Below are positions 26,512 to 35,602 of a stretch of DNA of 64,000 nt, one piece after another (the first letter of the stretch is position 1; each line of letters begins with the position of its first letter). The position numbers were made by a program, and so were the translations under genes. The notes under the pieces are model-generated. The model was not told the DNA's origin and made no database searches. It worked only from the letters and a program-made list of their open reading frames with translations. The stretch covers positions 31,569-95,568 of the forward strand of contig CALLKI010000063.1 in NCBI GenBank assembly GCA_938008415.1, read 5' to 3'. The DNA is from an uncultured Luteimonas sp. Its GTDB lineage: Bacteria > Pseudomonadota > Gammaproteobacteria > Xanthomonadales > Xanthomonadaceae.

Positions 26512-28265
26512 GCGGTGGGGGCAAGACCGGCGCCTGGCCGACCTACCGGCGGCTGCTGGGACACGCGGCCAGGTATTGGCCGTTCCTCGTGCTGGCGCTG
26601 CTGGCGATGGTGGTCGAGGCGGTGGCCGGCGTCGCCTTCGCCCGGCTGATGGAACCGCTGGTCAACGACGGTTTCGTCGAGCCCAAGCCGGGCATGGCGG
26701 TCAAGCTGCCGCTGGCGATCATCGGCATCTTCATCATCCGCGGCTTCGCCACCTTCGTCACCGACTACGGCATGGCGCGCGTCGGCCGCAGCGTGGTGCG
26801 CGATTTCCGCGAGCTTGTGCTGGGCAAGTACCTGCGCATGCCCAGTTCCCGCTTCGACGTCGAATCGGTGCCGGCGATGGTCAGCCGCCTCAGCTTCGAC
26901 ACCGAGCAGGTGGCGCAGGCCAGTTCCGACGCTCTGAAGATGCTCATCACCGACGGCCTGACCATCGTCGGCCTGTTCGCGCTGATGCTGTACACCAGCG
27001 TGAAGGTCACCCTGGCGATGATCGTGATCGCGCCGCTGATCGGGCTGCTGGTGTGGTACGTCGGCGGCCGCTACCGGCGGATCAGCAGCGGCATCCAGGA
27101 CGGCATGGGCGAGCTGGCGCAGAGCGCCGAGCAGTCGCTGTCCGCGCAGCAGGACGTGAAGGTGTACGGCGCGCAGCCCTTCGAGAGCGAGCGCTATTCG
27201 CGCCTGGCCAACCGCATCCTTCGCCTGAACATGAAAGTGGACACCACGCGCGCGCTGTCCTCGGCGCTGGTGCAGGTGCTGGCGGCGCTGGCGCTGGCCG
27301 GGATCGTGTGGGTGGCGGTCGGCGAATCGCTGGCCGGCCGGCTGGATCCGGGCCAGTTCATGACCATGATGACGGCGATGACCGGCATCATCCCGTCGCT
27401 GCGCCGGATCACCAACGTGCAGGGCGTGATCGGGCGGGGTGTCGCGGCGGCGGAGCGGCTGTTCGCGGTGCTCGATGCCGAGGAGGAGCGGGACACCGGC
27501 AAGGTGCCGCTGGTGCGCACGCGCGGCGAGCTGGTGTTCGACCACGTTTCGCTCAGGTACGGCGGCGGGCAGGACCGCATGGCCCTGGAGGACATCAGCT
27601 TCGAGGCCAGGCCGGGCACGGTGACCGCCATCGTCGGCCGTTCCGGCAGCGGCAAGACCAGCCTGGTGCGGCTGGTGCCGCGATTCTACGAGCCGACCTC
27701 GGGCACGATCACCCTGGACGGCATCCCGCTCTCGGACTACCGGCTGGCCGACCTGCGCCGGCAGATCGCGCTGGTCGGCCAGAAGGTGATGCTGTTCGAC
27801 GACAGCGTCGCCGCCAACATCGCCTACGCCAGCGACGCCACGCCGGAGGAACTGCGTGCCGCCGCCGAGGCCGCGAACGCCTGGGAATTCATCGAGCGGC
27901 TGCCGCTGGGCATGGACACACAGATCGGCGAGAACGGCTCGCTGCTGTCGGGGGGACAGCGCCAGCGGCTGGCGATCGCCCGCGCGATCCTGCGCGACGC
28001 GCCGATCCTGATCCTCGACGAGGCGACCGCCGCGCTCGACACCGAATCCGAGCGGCTGGTGCAGGACGCGCTGCAACGCCTGATCCCGCACCGCACGACG
28101 CTGGTGATCGCGCACCGCCTCTCGACCATCGAGCACGCGGACCAGGTGCTGGTGCTCGACCATGGGCGCCTGGTCGAACGCGGCACCCATGCCGACCTGC
28201 TGCGGCGGGACGGGCTGTACGCGCACCTGCACCGCATGCAGTTCCGCGACCAGACGGACGCATGA
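26508..28265 (+). CDS. msbA: Lipid A export ATP-binding/permease protein MsbA
   Basis: ABC exporter that flips lipid A-core across the inner membrane. It has 585 residues (E. coli 582): six membrane helices, then the nucleotide-binding domain with Walker A GRSGSGKTS (about 374-382), Q-loop, signature LSGGQRQR and Walker B LILDEATAALD. ATG overlaps the exbD stop and lpxK overlaps its stop, so expression is coupled. Confidence 0.96.
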   Translation: MSGGGKTGAWPTYRRLLGHAARYWPFLVLALLAMVVEAVAGVAFARLMEPLVNDGFVEPKPGMAVKLPLAIIGIFIIRGFATFVTDYGMARVGRSVVRDFRELVLGKYLRMPSSRFDVESVPAMVSRLSFDTEQVAQASSDALKMLITDGLTIVGLFALMLYTSVKVTLAMIVIAPLIGLLVWYVGGRYRRISSGIQDGMGELAQSAEQSLSAQQDVKVYGAQPFESERYSRLANRILRLNMKVDTTRALSSALVQVLAALALAGIVWVAVGESLAGRLDPGQFMTMMTAMTGIIPSLRRITNVQGVIGRGVAAAERLFAVLDAEEERDTGKVPLVRTRGELVFDHVSLRYGGGQDRMALEDISFEARPGTVTAIVGRSGSGKTSLVRLVPRFYEPTSGTITLDGIPLSDYRLADLRRQIALVGQKVMLFDDSVAANIAYASDATPEELRAAAEAANAWEFIERLPLGMDTQIGENGSLLSGGQRQRLAIARAILRDAPILILDEATAALDTESERLVQDALQRLIPHRTTLVIAHRLSTIEHADQVLVLDHGRLVERGTHADLLRRDGLYAHLHRMQFRDQTDA

Positions 28266-29287
28266 GCAGGCGGCGGCACGACACCCCGCGCTGGTGGTTC
28301 GACGGCTCGCCGCCGCCGGTGTACGCGCGCGCACTGGCGGCCGCCTACGGGGCCGCCACCGGCCTGCGCCGCGGGTTGTACGCGCGCGGCTGGCTGCCGC
28401 GGGTCAGCGCCGGATGCCCGGTGGTGGTGGTCGGCAACCTGATCGCGGGCGGCAGTGGCAAGACGCCGCTTTCGATCGCCCTGGTCGAACGGCTGCGCGG
28501 GGCAGGCTGGAACCCGGGCGTGGCGAGCCGAGGCTACGGGCGCGACGAGCCCGGCGTGCCGCGGTGGGTGGATGCCCGGACCGATCCCTGTCTGGGTGGA
28601 GACGAGCCGGTCCTGATCGCCATGCGCACCGGCGCGAAGGTGCGGGTGGATGCAGACCGTGCGGCCGCGGCCCGCGCGCTGGTGGCGGAAGGCTGCGACA
28701 TCGTGGTCTGCGACGACGGGCTGCAGCATTACCGGCTTGCCCGCGACATCGAGATCGAGGTGATCGACGGCCGCCGCCGCTACGGCAACGGCCGGCTGCT
28801 GCCGGCAGGTCCCCTGCGGGAGCCGGTTGCGCGCGGCGCCCGGGCCGACTTCCGGGTGCTCAACCTCGGCAGCGGCGGTGACGGCATCGCACCCGGCTTC
28901 GGCGAGTGGCCGATGGGTCTGGTGCCGGGGCCGGCGCGTCCGCTGGCCGGCGGGCGCCCGGTGCCGCTTACGGCGTTCGCCGGGCAGCGGGTGCACGCGG
29001 TCGCCGGCATCGGCGATCCCGAGCGGTTCTTCTCGATGCTGCGCGGCCTTGGCATCGCGGTGGTGCCGCATGCCTTCCCCGACCACCACCGCTACAGCGC
29101 GGAAGACCTGCGTTTCGGCAGCGACCTGCCTGTGCTCATGACGTCGAAGGACGCGGTCAAGTGCGCGGCGTTCGCCGATTCCCGGCATTACGAGGTCGGC
29201 ATCGACGCCAGGCTGCCCGAGGCGTTCTGGGTGGCGTTGCTGCATCGCCTGTCCACGTTGCCGGGGGCGCCGGGTCCGGACCGGTGA
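28262..29287 (+). CDS. lpxK: Tetraacyldisaccharide 4'-kinase
   Basis: Phosphorylates the lipid A precursor at the 4' position. The 341-residue product carries the P-loop NLIAGGSGKTPL at about residues 60-71, the VASRGYGR motif following, DDGLQHYRLARD and MTSKDAVKC near the C-terminus, all typical of LpxK. It starts 4 bases inside msbA. The msbA-lpxK pair is conserved. Confidence 0.96.
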   Translation: MSRRRHDTPRWWFDGSPPPVYARALAAAYGAATGLRRGLYARGWLPRVSAGCPVVVVGNLIAGGSGKTPLSIALVERLRGAGWNPGVASRGYGRDEPGVPRWVDARTDPCLGGDEPVLIAMRTGAKVRVDADRAAAARALVAEGCDIVVCDDGLQHYRLARDIEIEVIDGRRRYGNGRLLPAGPLREPVARGARADFRVLNLGSGGDGIAPGFGEWPMGLVPGPARPLAGGRPVPLTAFAGQRVHAVAGIGDPERFFSMLRGLGIAVVPHAFPDHHRYSAEDLRFGSDLPVLMTSKDAVKCAAFADSRHYEVGIDARLPEAFWVALLHRLSTLPGAPGPDR

Positions 29288-29347
29288 GGCGCCATGGCCG
29301 CCGCAGGGCCATCGTCCCGGCATGCCCGTCCGCTTAGAATGGGCCGG

Positions 29348-30115
29348 ATGGACCGATCCGGCTTCGTTGTCGCCATTCCCGCGCGCCATGACGCGTCGCG
29401 CCTGCCCGGCAAGCCCCTGCGCCTGCTCGGCGGTGAGCCGCTGGTATTGCACGTCGCGCGCCGTGCGCTGGCCGCGGGCGCGCGCGAGGTCTGGGTGGCG
29501 GCCGACGACGAGCGCATCGCACGCGCGCTCGAGGGCAACGGCGTGCGCGTGGCGATGACCTCCCGGGGACATGCCTCGGGCACCGACCGGCTGGCCGAAT
29601 GCGCCGCGATCGCCGGCTGGGACGACGACATGGTGGTGGTGAACCTGCAGGGCGACGAACCTTTCGCCCCGCCGGACGGCATCCGCGCGGTGGCGGAACT
29701 GCTGGTGGCAAGCGGCGCGGAGATGGCCACACTGGCAGACCCGGCGGTGGACGGCCGCCAGCTGTTCGACCCGAACACGGTCAAGGTCGTGTGCAACGGG
29801 CGTGGCGACGCGCTGTACTTCAGCCGCGCCCCGGTCCCGTGGCACCGCGACGCCTTCGCAGCGGGCGGCCGCGAGCCGGCGCCGGGTGCCTGCCTGCGCC
29901 ACATCGGCATCTACGCCTACCGCGTCGGCTTCCTGAAGCGCTTCGCGGCGATGCCCCAGGGCCGGCTGGAGCGGCTGGAGTCGCTGGAGCAACTGCGGGT
30001 GCTGGAAGCCGGGTACCGGATCGCCGTGGTGCGGACCCCGGTCCCGTTCCCGCCGGGCGTGGACACGCCGGAGGACCTGGAGCGTGCCGAGGCGAGGCTG
30101 GCGAGCGGTGTCTGA
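29348..30115 (+). CDS. kdsB: 3-deoxy-manno-octulosonate cytidylyltransferase
   Basis: Activates KDO to CMP-KDO for LPS inner core synthesis. The 255-residue protein starts MDRSGFVVAIPARHDASRLPGKPL, the KdsB signature, followed by NLQGDEPF and HIGIYAYRVGFL. ATG 29348 is chosen over an in-frame ATG at 29294. A TAGAAT box at 29335-29340 ends 7 bases before this ATG and no Shine-Dalgarno is visible, suggesting that a promoter here makes a leaderless message. The small Trm112-like gene often found between lpxK and kdsB is absent. Confidence 0.95.
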   Translation: MDRSGFVVAIPARHDASRLPGKPLRLLGGEPLVLHVARRALAAGAREVWVAADDERIARALEGNGVRVAMTSRGHASGTDRLAECAAIAGWDDDMVVVNLQGDEPFAPPDGIRAVAELLVASGAEMATLADPAVDGRQLFDPNTVKVVCNGRGDALYFSRAPVPWHRDAFAAGGREPAPGACLRHIGIYAYRVGFLKRFAAMPQGRLERLESLEQLRVLEAGYRIAVVRTPVPFPPGVDTPEDLERAEARLASGV

Positions 30116-30119
30116 GCCC

Positions 30120-30596
30120 ATGCGCCTGCTGGTGGTCTGTCTCGGCAACATCTGCCGCTCGCCCATGGCGGAGGGCGCGCTGCGCTTCCGCATCGCCGAG
30201 GCCGGCCTGGAGCATCTGGTGGAGGTGGATTCGGCCGGGACCGGGGACTGGCACGTGGGCGAGCCGCCGGACCGCCGCGCCATCGCCACCGCTGCGCGGC
30301 ACGGCGTGGACATCTCGATGCTCCGCGCCCGCCAGCTGCAGGCGGCCGACTACCACCGCTTCGACTGGCTGCTGTGCGCCGACCGCTCCAACCTGCGCGA
30401 CGTGCGGGCCCGGGCCCCGGCCGGGGGGCGGGCCGGCATCGCGCTGCTGCGTGAATGGGCCGGGCAGGGCGAGGGCGCGGTGATCGCGGACCCGTACACG
30501 GGCGGCCCGGCGCAGTTCGAGGAGGTCTGGCGCCAGGTCGATGCCGCCGCGCGCGCCATCGTGGAGCGCATCGCCAGCCAGGCCCTCGCCGGATGA
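30120..30596 (+). CDS. Low-molecular-weight protein-tyrosine phosphatase
   Basis: Cytoplasmic phosphatase of the arsenate-reductase-like fold, 158 residues. The active-site loop is CLGNICRS (C-x5-R, residues about 7-13) and the general-acid Asp is in DPYTGG near residue 124. The partner Tyr/kinase substrate is not in the window; in other bacteria such enzymes often act on capsule kinases, and a polysaccharide block lies at 5-9 kb, but linkage is not close. A GTG at 30108 four codons earlier is an alternative start. The stop overlaps the next gene by 4 bases. Confidence 0.9.
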   Translation: MRLLVVCLGNICRSPMAEGALRFRIAEAGLEHLVEVDSAGTGDWHVGEPPDRRAIATAARHGVDISMLRARQLQAADYHRFDWLLCADRSNLRDVRARAPAGGRAGIALLREWAGQGEGAVIADPYTGGPAQFEEVWRQVDAAARAIVERIASQALAG

Positions 30597-32041
30597 CGCA
30601 TAATCCGGACACGATGGACGCCGCGATCGCCCCGGAATTCCCGCCCAGCCTCGAATGGCTGAACCTGCTTTCGCCGCTGCGGATGGCGCAACTGCGGGGC
30701 AAGGTCTGCGTGCTGGCGTTCGTCAACCCGGGTTCCGCCTGGTGCCAGCAGCGCCTGAACGACCTGGCCCACCTGCGCACGCGCCATCCCGACCGGCTGC
30801 ACGTGGTCGCGGTCTGCGTGCCCAGGTTCGACCATGAGCGCGACCCGCGCCGGGTCGCCAAGCGCCTGGCCCGCCACAGGTACGGATTCCCGCTCGCGCA
30901 CGATCCCGACTGGACGATGTGGCAGCACTACGGGATCGAGGCCTGGCCGACGGTCGTGCTGATCGACGGCGATGGGCGGATCCGCGAGCGTGTCGTGGGC
31001 GAAGGCCCGATCCGCGAGCTCGATGCGCTGGTGACGGGGCTGATCGAGGAACTGGTGCCGCGCTCGCTGAACCCGGATCCGATCGAGCTGCGCCGGGTCG
31101 GGGAGCCGCCGCTGCCGCTGCGCTTCCCGTGCGGCCTCGCGCTGTCGGGCAATTTCCTCTACGTGGCCGACAGCGGCCACCATCGCGTGCTCGAGTGCGA
31201 CCAGACGACCGGGCGCGTGCTGCGCCAGTTCGGCAGTGGCAGCCCGGGCTTCATCGACGGCCCGATGGAGCTGGCGGCCTTCAACCGCCCGCACGCGCTC
31301 TGCGTGCAACACAACATGCTGTACGTGGCGGACGCGGGCAACCATGCCGTGCGCCGCATCGAGCTGCGCAGCGGCGACGTGGACACCCTGTGCGGCGCGG
31401 GCCGCCCGGGCGTGCCGGCGGAGGGGCCGGTGCAGGACCCGCGCGCCGTCGCCCTCGACCAGCCGCGCGCCATCGCCCTGGCCGGCGGGAAGATGTACAT
31501 CGCCACCGCCGGCGACAACCGGCTGTGGGCCTTCGACCTCGGCGCCCCCTCGATCAGCCTGGTGGCCGGCTCGGGGGCGCTGGCCGTGACGGACGGCACC
31601 GGTACGCAGGCGTCGTTCGCCGAGCCCGTGGCGCTGGCCGCGGTGCAGCAGGTGGTCTACGTCTGCGACGGCGCCGGTTCGGCGATCCGCAGCGTCAACA
31701 CCCGCACCGGGCAGGTGTCCACGCTGGTCGGACAGGACACCTGGAACTTCGGCAACGCCGACGGCCCGCGCACCGAGGCGCGGCTGCAGCAGCCGCAGGC
31801 GATCGCGCTCGACCCGGAGTCGCCGGTGCTGTGGATCGCCGACAGCGGCAACGACCGCCTGCGCACCCTGCGCCTGGGTGGCGGCGACCTGGCGACCTTC
31901 GCCCTGGAGCAGCGCCTGCACGCACCGGGCGGGATCGTGGCCGGCGCCGGAGTGCTCTGGATCGCGGACACCGACGCCCACGCGGTGCTGAGACTGGATA
32001 CCCGGACGGGGACCGTACGCCACGTCCCGATCGGCGAATGA
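30593..32041 (+). CDS. Thioredoxin-like / NHL-repeat protein
   Basis: A 482-residue two-part protein. The N-terminal third is thioredoxin-like (LRGKVCVLAFVNPGSAWCQQRLNDL, then IEAWPTVVLIDGDG with the cis-Pro loop) but the redox CxxC is reduced to a single Cys (AWCQQ). The rest is a beta-propeller of NHL repeats (LYVADSGHHRVLE, LYVADAGNHAVRR, YIATAGDNRLWAFD, LWIADSGNDRLR, LWIADTDAHAVL). This architecture is that of NHLRC2-like proteins, whose bacterial role is unknown. ATG 30593 overlaps the phosphatase stop; a second ATG at 30614 lies 10 bases after a CATAAT box (30599-30604) and may be used on a leaderless transcript. No signal peptide is seen, so it is probably cytoplasmic. Confidence 0.8.
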   Translation: MTHNPDTMDAAIAPEFPPSLEWLNLLSPLRMAQLRGKVCVLAFVNPGSAWCQQRLNDLAHLRTRHPDRLHVVAVCVPRFDHERDPRRVAKRLARHRYGFPLAHDPDWTMWQHYGIEAWPTVVLIDGDGRIRERVVGEGPIRELDALVTGLIEELVPRSLNPDPIELRRVGEPPLPLRFPCGLALSGNFLYVADSGHHRVLECDQTTGRVLRQFGSGSPGFIDGPMELAAFNRPHALCVQHNMLYVADAGNHAVRRIELRSGDVDTLCGAGRPGVPAEGPVQDPRAVALDQPRAIALAGGKMYIATAGDNRLWAFDLGAPSISLVAGSGALAVTDGTGTQASFAEPVALAAVQQVVYVCDGAGSAIRSVNTRTGQVSTLVGQDTWNFGNADGPRTEARLQQPQAIALDPESPVLWIADSGNDRLRTLRLGGGDLATFALEQRLHAPGGIVAGAGVLWIADTDAHAVLRLDTRTGTVRHVPIGE

Positions 32042-33926
32042 CCGGCAGGCAAGGCGACGACGGCAGGCGATCCGCCGTGGAAGTGCCCCGGTTCGACGGC
32101 AAGGCCTTCGCGCGCGGGCTGAGCACGGCCCCCGGCGTCTACCGCATGTACGCCGCCGACGGCAGCGTGCTCTACGTCGGCAAGGCGGGTGCGCTGCGCA
32201 AGCGCGTGGCCAGCTACTTCAACAGCTCGCCGAAGTCGCCGCGGACCCGGGCGATGCTGGCCCAGGTCGCGCGCATGGAGGTCACGGTCACCCGTACCGA
32301 GGCCGAGGCGCTGCTGCTGGAGAACCAGCTGATCAAGTCGCTCAAGCCGCGCTACAACGTGCTGCTGCGCGACGACAAGAGCTATCCCTACGTGCTGCTG
32401 ACGCAGGAGGCTTGGCCGCGGATCGCCATGCACCGTGGGGCGCGCAGCGTGCCGGGGCGCTACTTCGGCCCGTACACCAGCGTTGGCGCGGTACGCGAGA
32501 CCCTGAACGTGATGCAGAAGCTGTTCCGCCTGCGCACCTGCGAGGACAGCGTGTTCCGCAACCGTTCGCGGCCGTGCCTGCAGTACCAGATCGGCCGCTG
32601 CACGGCGCCCTGCGTCGGTCTGGTGGGCGCGGAGGAGTACGCCGAGTCCGTACGCCGCGCCGGGCTGTTCCTCGACGGGCGCAGCGACGAGCTCACCCGC
32701 GAGCTGGGCGAGGCGATGGAGGCGGCGAGCGCACGGCTCGACTTCGAGGAGGCCGCGCGGTTGCGCGACCTGATCGCGGACATCCGCACGGTACAGGCGC
32801 GCCAGTACGTGGATGGCGACGCGGCAGACCTCGACGTGCTGGCCTGCGCGATGCAGGGCTCGCTGGCCTGCGTCCTGCTGCTGGTGTTCCGCGACGGCCG
32901 CAACCTCGGTACCCGCGCGTTCTTCCCGAAGACCAACGGCGCCACGGATCCTGCCGAGGTGCTGGCCGCGTTCGTGTCCCAGTACTACGCGGCGCACCCG
33001 CCGCCGCGCGAGATCGTGCTCGACCGCGCGATCGAGGACGTGGAACTGCTGCAGGAGGCATTCCCGGTCGCCGCCGGGCGCAAGGTCGCGATCAAGACCA
33101 GCGTCCGCGGCGAGCGCGCGCGTTACCTCGAGATGGCCAGGCGCAACGCCGCGCTGGCGCTTGCCAGCGAGGCGGGCAGCCAGGCCACGCAGCGGCTGCG
33201 GCTGGCGGCGCTGCAGGAACTGCTGGGGCTGGAGGAGCCCCCGCAGCGGATCGAATGCTTCGACATCAGCCACACCATGGGCGAGGCGACGGTCGCATCA
33301 TGCGTGGTGTTCGACGCCGAAGGCGCGGTCCGCGGGCAGTACCGGCGCTACAACATCACCGGGATCACGCCGGGCGACGACTACGCGGCCATGCACCAGG
33401 CGCTGGAACGGCGTTTCCGGCGCGCGGCCACCGGGGACGGCGTGCTGCCGGACGTGCTGTTGATCGACGGCGGGGCGGGGCAGGTCGCGCAGGCGAAGGC
33501 GGTGCTGGCCGACCTCGGCATCGACGGCGTGGCCGTGGTCGGCGTCGCCAAGGGGCCCGGGCGCCGGCCGGGGCACGAGGCGCTGCTGCTGCCGGACGGG
33601 CGCGAGGCGCGCCCCGGGCCGGATTCACCCGCCCTGCACCTGGTCCAGCAGGTGCGCGACGAGGCGCACCGCTTCGCCATCACCGGCCACCGCGGGCGCC
33701 GGCAGAAGGCACGTACCACCAGCCGGCTGGAGGACATCCCCGGCATCGGGCCGCGGCGCCGCGCGAGCCTGCTGCGCCATTTCGGGGGGCTCGCGGGCCT
33801 GAAGGCCGCCGGCGAGGAGGAGATCGCCCAGGTCGAAGGCATCAGCCGGGCGCTGGCGGCGAGAATCTATGCGACCCTGCATGGGCTGGATGTTCCGGAC
33901 GGGGGATCGCAGGAAGAAGAGGCGAC

Positions 33927-33930
<4 letters not shown>
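32038..33930 (+). CDS. uvrC: Excinuclease ABC subunit C
   Basis: Makes both incisions in nucleotide excision repair. The 630-residue protein has an N-terminal GIY-YIG nuclease (GVYRMYAADGSVLYVGKAG about 30-48), a UVR domain contacting UvrB (about 205-240), a C-terminal RNase H-like nuclease (FDISHTMGEATVAS; LLIDGGAGQ) and tandem helix-hairpin-helix motifs (LEDIPGIGPRRRASLL). The start overlaps the NHL gene and the stop overlaps pgsA (ATGA at both ends). uvrC-pgsA is an ancient pair shared with E. coli. Confidence 0.97.
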
Positions 33931-34637
<707 letters not shown>

Positions 34638-34646
34638 GATACCCAG

Positions 34647-34669
34647 AACCCCGGCTCCGCCGGGGTTTT
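34647..34669 (+). terminator. Terminator after tRNA-Gly
   Basis: AACCCCGG (34647-34654) pairs with CCGGGGTT (34660-34667) around a 5-base loop, followed by TTG and further T. It lies 10 bases after the CCA end and so would separate tRNA-Gly from the next two tRNAs. A TTGACA at 34672-34677 just beyond may be the -35 of a second promoter, with TATCCT 14 bases further as a short-spaced -10. Confidence 0.75.
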
Positions 34670-34718
34670 GTTTGACAGCCGCCGCGGGAGTTATCCTTGA
34701 TCCCCAGCGACGGTCACC

Positions 34719-34792
34719 GGCCTGGTGGCAGAGTGGTTATGCAGCGGACTGCAAATCCGCGTACGCCGGTTCGATTCCGACCCAGGCCTCCA
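34719..34792 (+). tRNA. tRNA-Cys (GCA)
   Basis: 74-nt cloverleaf with CCA encoded. Acceptor GGCCTGG with CCAGGCC, anticodon loop ACTGCAA, T-arm CCGGTTCGATTCCGG. Probably expressed from the TTGACA-containing promoter region at 34672 or by read-through. Confidence 0.97.
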
Positions 34793-34806
34793 TCCTTCCG
34801 GCCGCC

Positions 34807-34893
34807 GCCCGGGTGGCGAAACCGGTAGACGCAAGGGACTTAAAATCCCTCGGTGGCAACACCATGTGGGTTCGAGTCCCACCCCGGGCACCA
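34807..34893 (+). tRNA. tRNA-Leu (TAA)
   Basis: 87-nt class II tRNA with a long variable arm (TCGGTGGCAACACCATG region). Acceptor GCCCGGG with CCCGGGC, anticodon loop CTTAAAA, CCA encoded. It begins 14 bases after tRNA-Cys and so shares its transcript. Confidence 0.98.
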
Positions 34894-34922
34894 GCGATGG
34901 TGCAACACCATGCAGCGTGGGG

Positions 34923-34945
34923 AAACGGGCCGCGGGGCCCGTTTT
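34923..34945 (+). terminator. Terminator of the tRNA-Cys/Leu transcript
   Basis: AAACGGGCC (34923-34931) pairs with GGCCCGTTT (34936-34944) around a 4-base loop and ends in TTTT, 29 bases after tRNA-Leu. Confidence 0.8.
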
Positions 34946-35047
34946 CCGTATCCGGGGCCAGGGCAGGGCGGCAGGCACGCGCCGCGCCATTGATGTACCG
35001 GCACCCGGCGGGACGGAGCAGGCACGGGCTGGTCCGCGGTCGCCCCG

Positions 35048-35344
35048 TCAGCGGTGCGCGACGAACTCCTCCCGGGTGTCCCCCGTGCAGGCCTTTTCCC
35101 CGGCGGCCAGGCCGTCGACGTAGCCGGTCACGTACCGCCTGTTCTTCCGGGCGGCCCCGGTGGCCGTTCCCGGGCGTCCGGGGCTTGCCGGCCCGCAGGC
35201 GCGTTCGTAGCCCGCGATGAACCCGTCCCGGAAGCCGGAACCGTCGTCGTAGCCCGATTCAATGTCATGGCCGCATCCGGTCATGGCCAGCGCGGCCAAG
35301 GCCATCGCCGCCCAGGCGGCGGGCCGCATGCATGTTTTCCCCAT
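35048..35344 (-). CDS. Small lipoprotein of unknown function
   Basis: A 98-residue product with a signal peptide and lipobox (MALAALAMTGC, Cys about residue 22). The mature part is hydrophilic with a repeated aromatic pattern: GSGFRDGFIAGYERAC and RYVTGYVDGLAAGEKAC, each ending in Cys, perhaps a short helical repeat linked by a disulfide. GGAG lies 7 bases before the ATG. I recognise no family. It is transcribed away from the glutamate-synthase-like gene. Confidence 0.7.
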   Translation of the reverse strand: MGKTCMRPAAWAAMALAALAMTGCGHDIESGYDDGSGFRDGFIAGYERACGPASPGRPGTATGAARKNRRYVTGYVDGLAAGEKACTGDTREEFVAHR

Positions 35345-35560
35345 GGCAATCTCCCGGGCGAGACGCCCGGAAGCAGGCAAGCATGTTTCATGCCATTCCG
35401 GAGCGTCCTGCAAGTGCCTGTCGCATCGGGGGCGAGCCGATTGCCGCGTCGCGGCCACGTGGGGCCGGTTGACGCATTGTGACAGGTTGCAACACGAAGC
35501 GTCCGTGCCGGGAGAAGAAGGCCGGGCCCGGAGGCCGGCGGTGAGCGGGCGAAAGCCCCC

Positions 35561-35566
35561 TACAAT
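35561..35566 (+). promoter_or_regulatory. Candidate -10 box for the glutamate-synthase-like gene
   Basis: TACAAT at 35561-35566 is a good -10 hexamer 37 bases before the ATG. No convincing -35 is present, so the call is tentative. Confidence 0.35.
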
Positions 35567-35602
35567 GCGGCGGGCCGGCCCGGAGCCCGGTGCGATCTGC
35601 GG

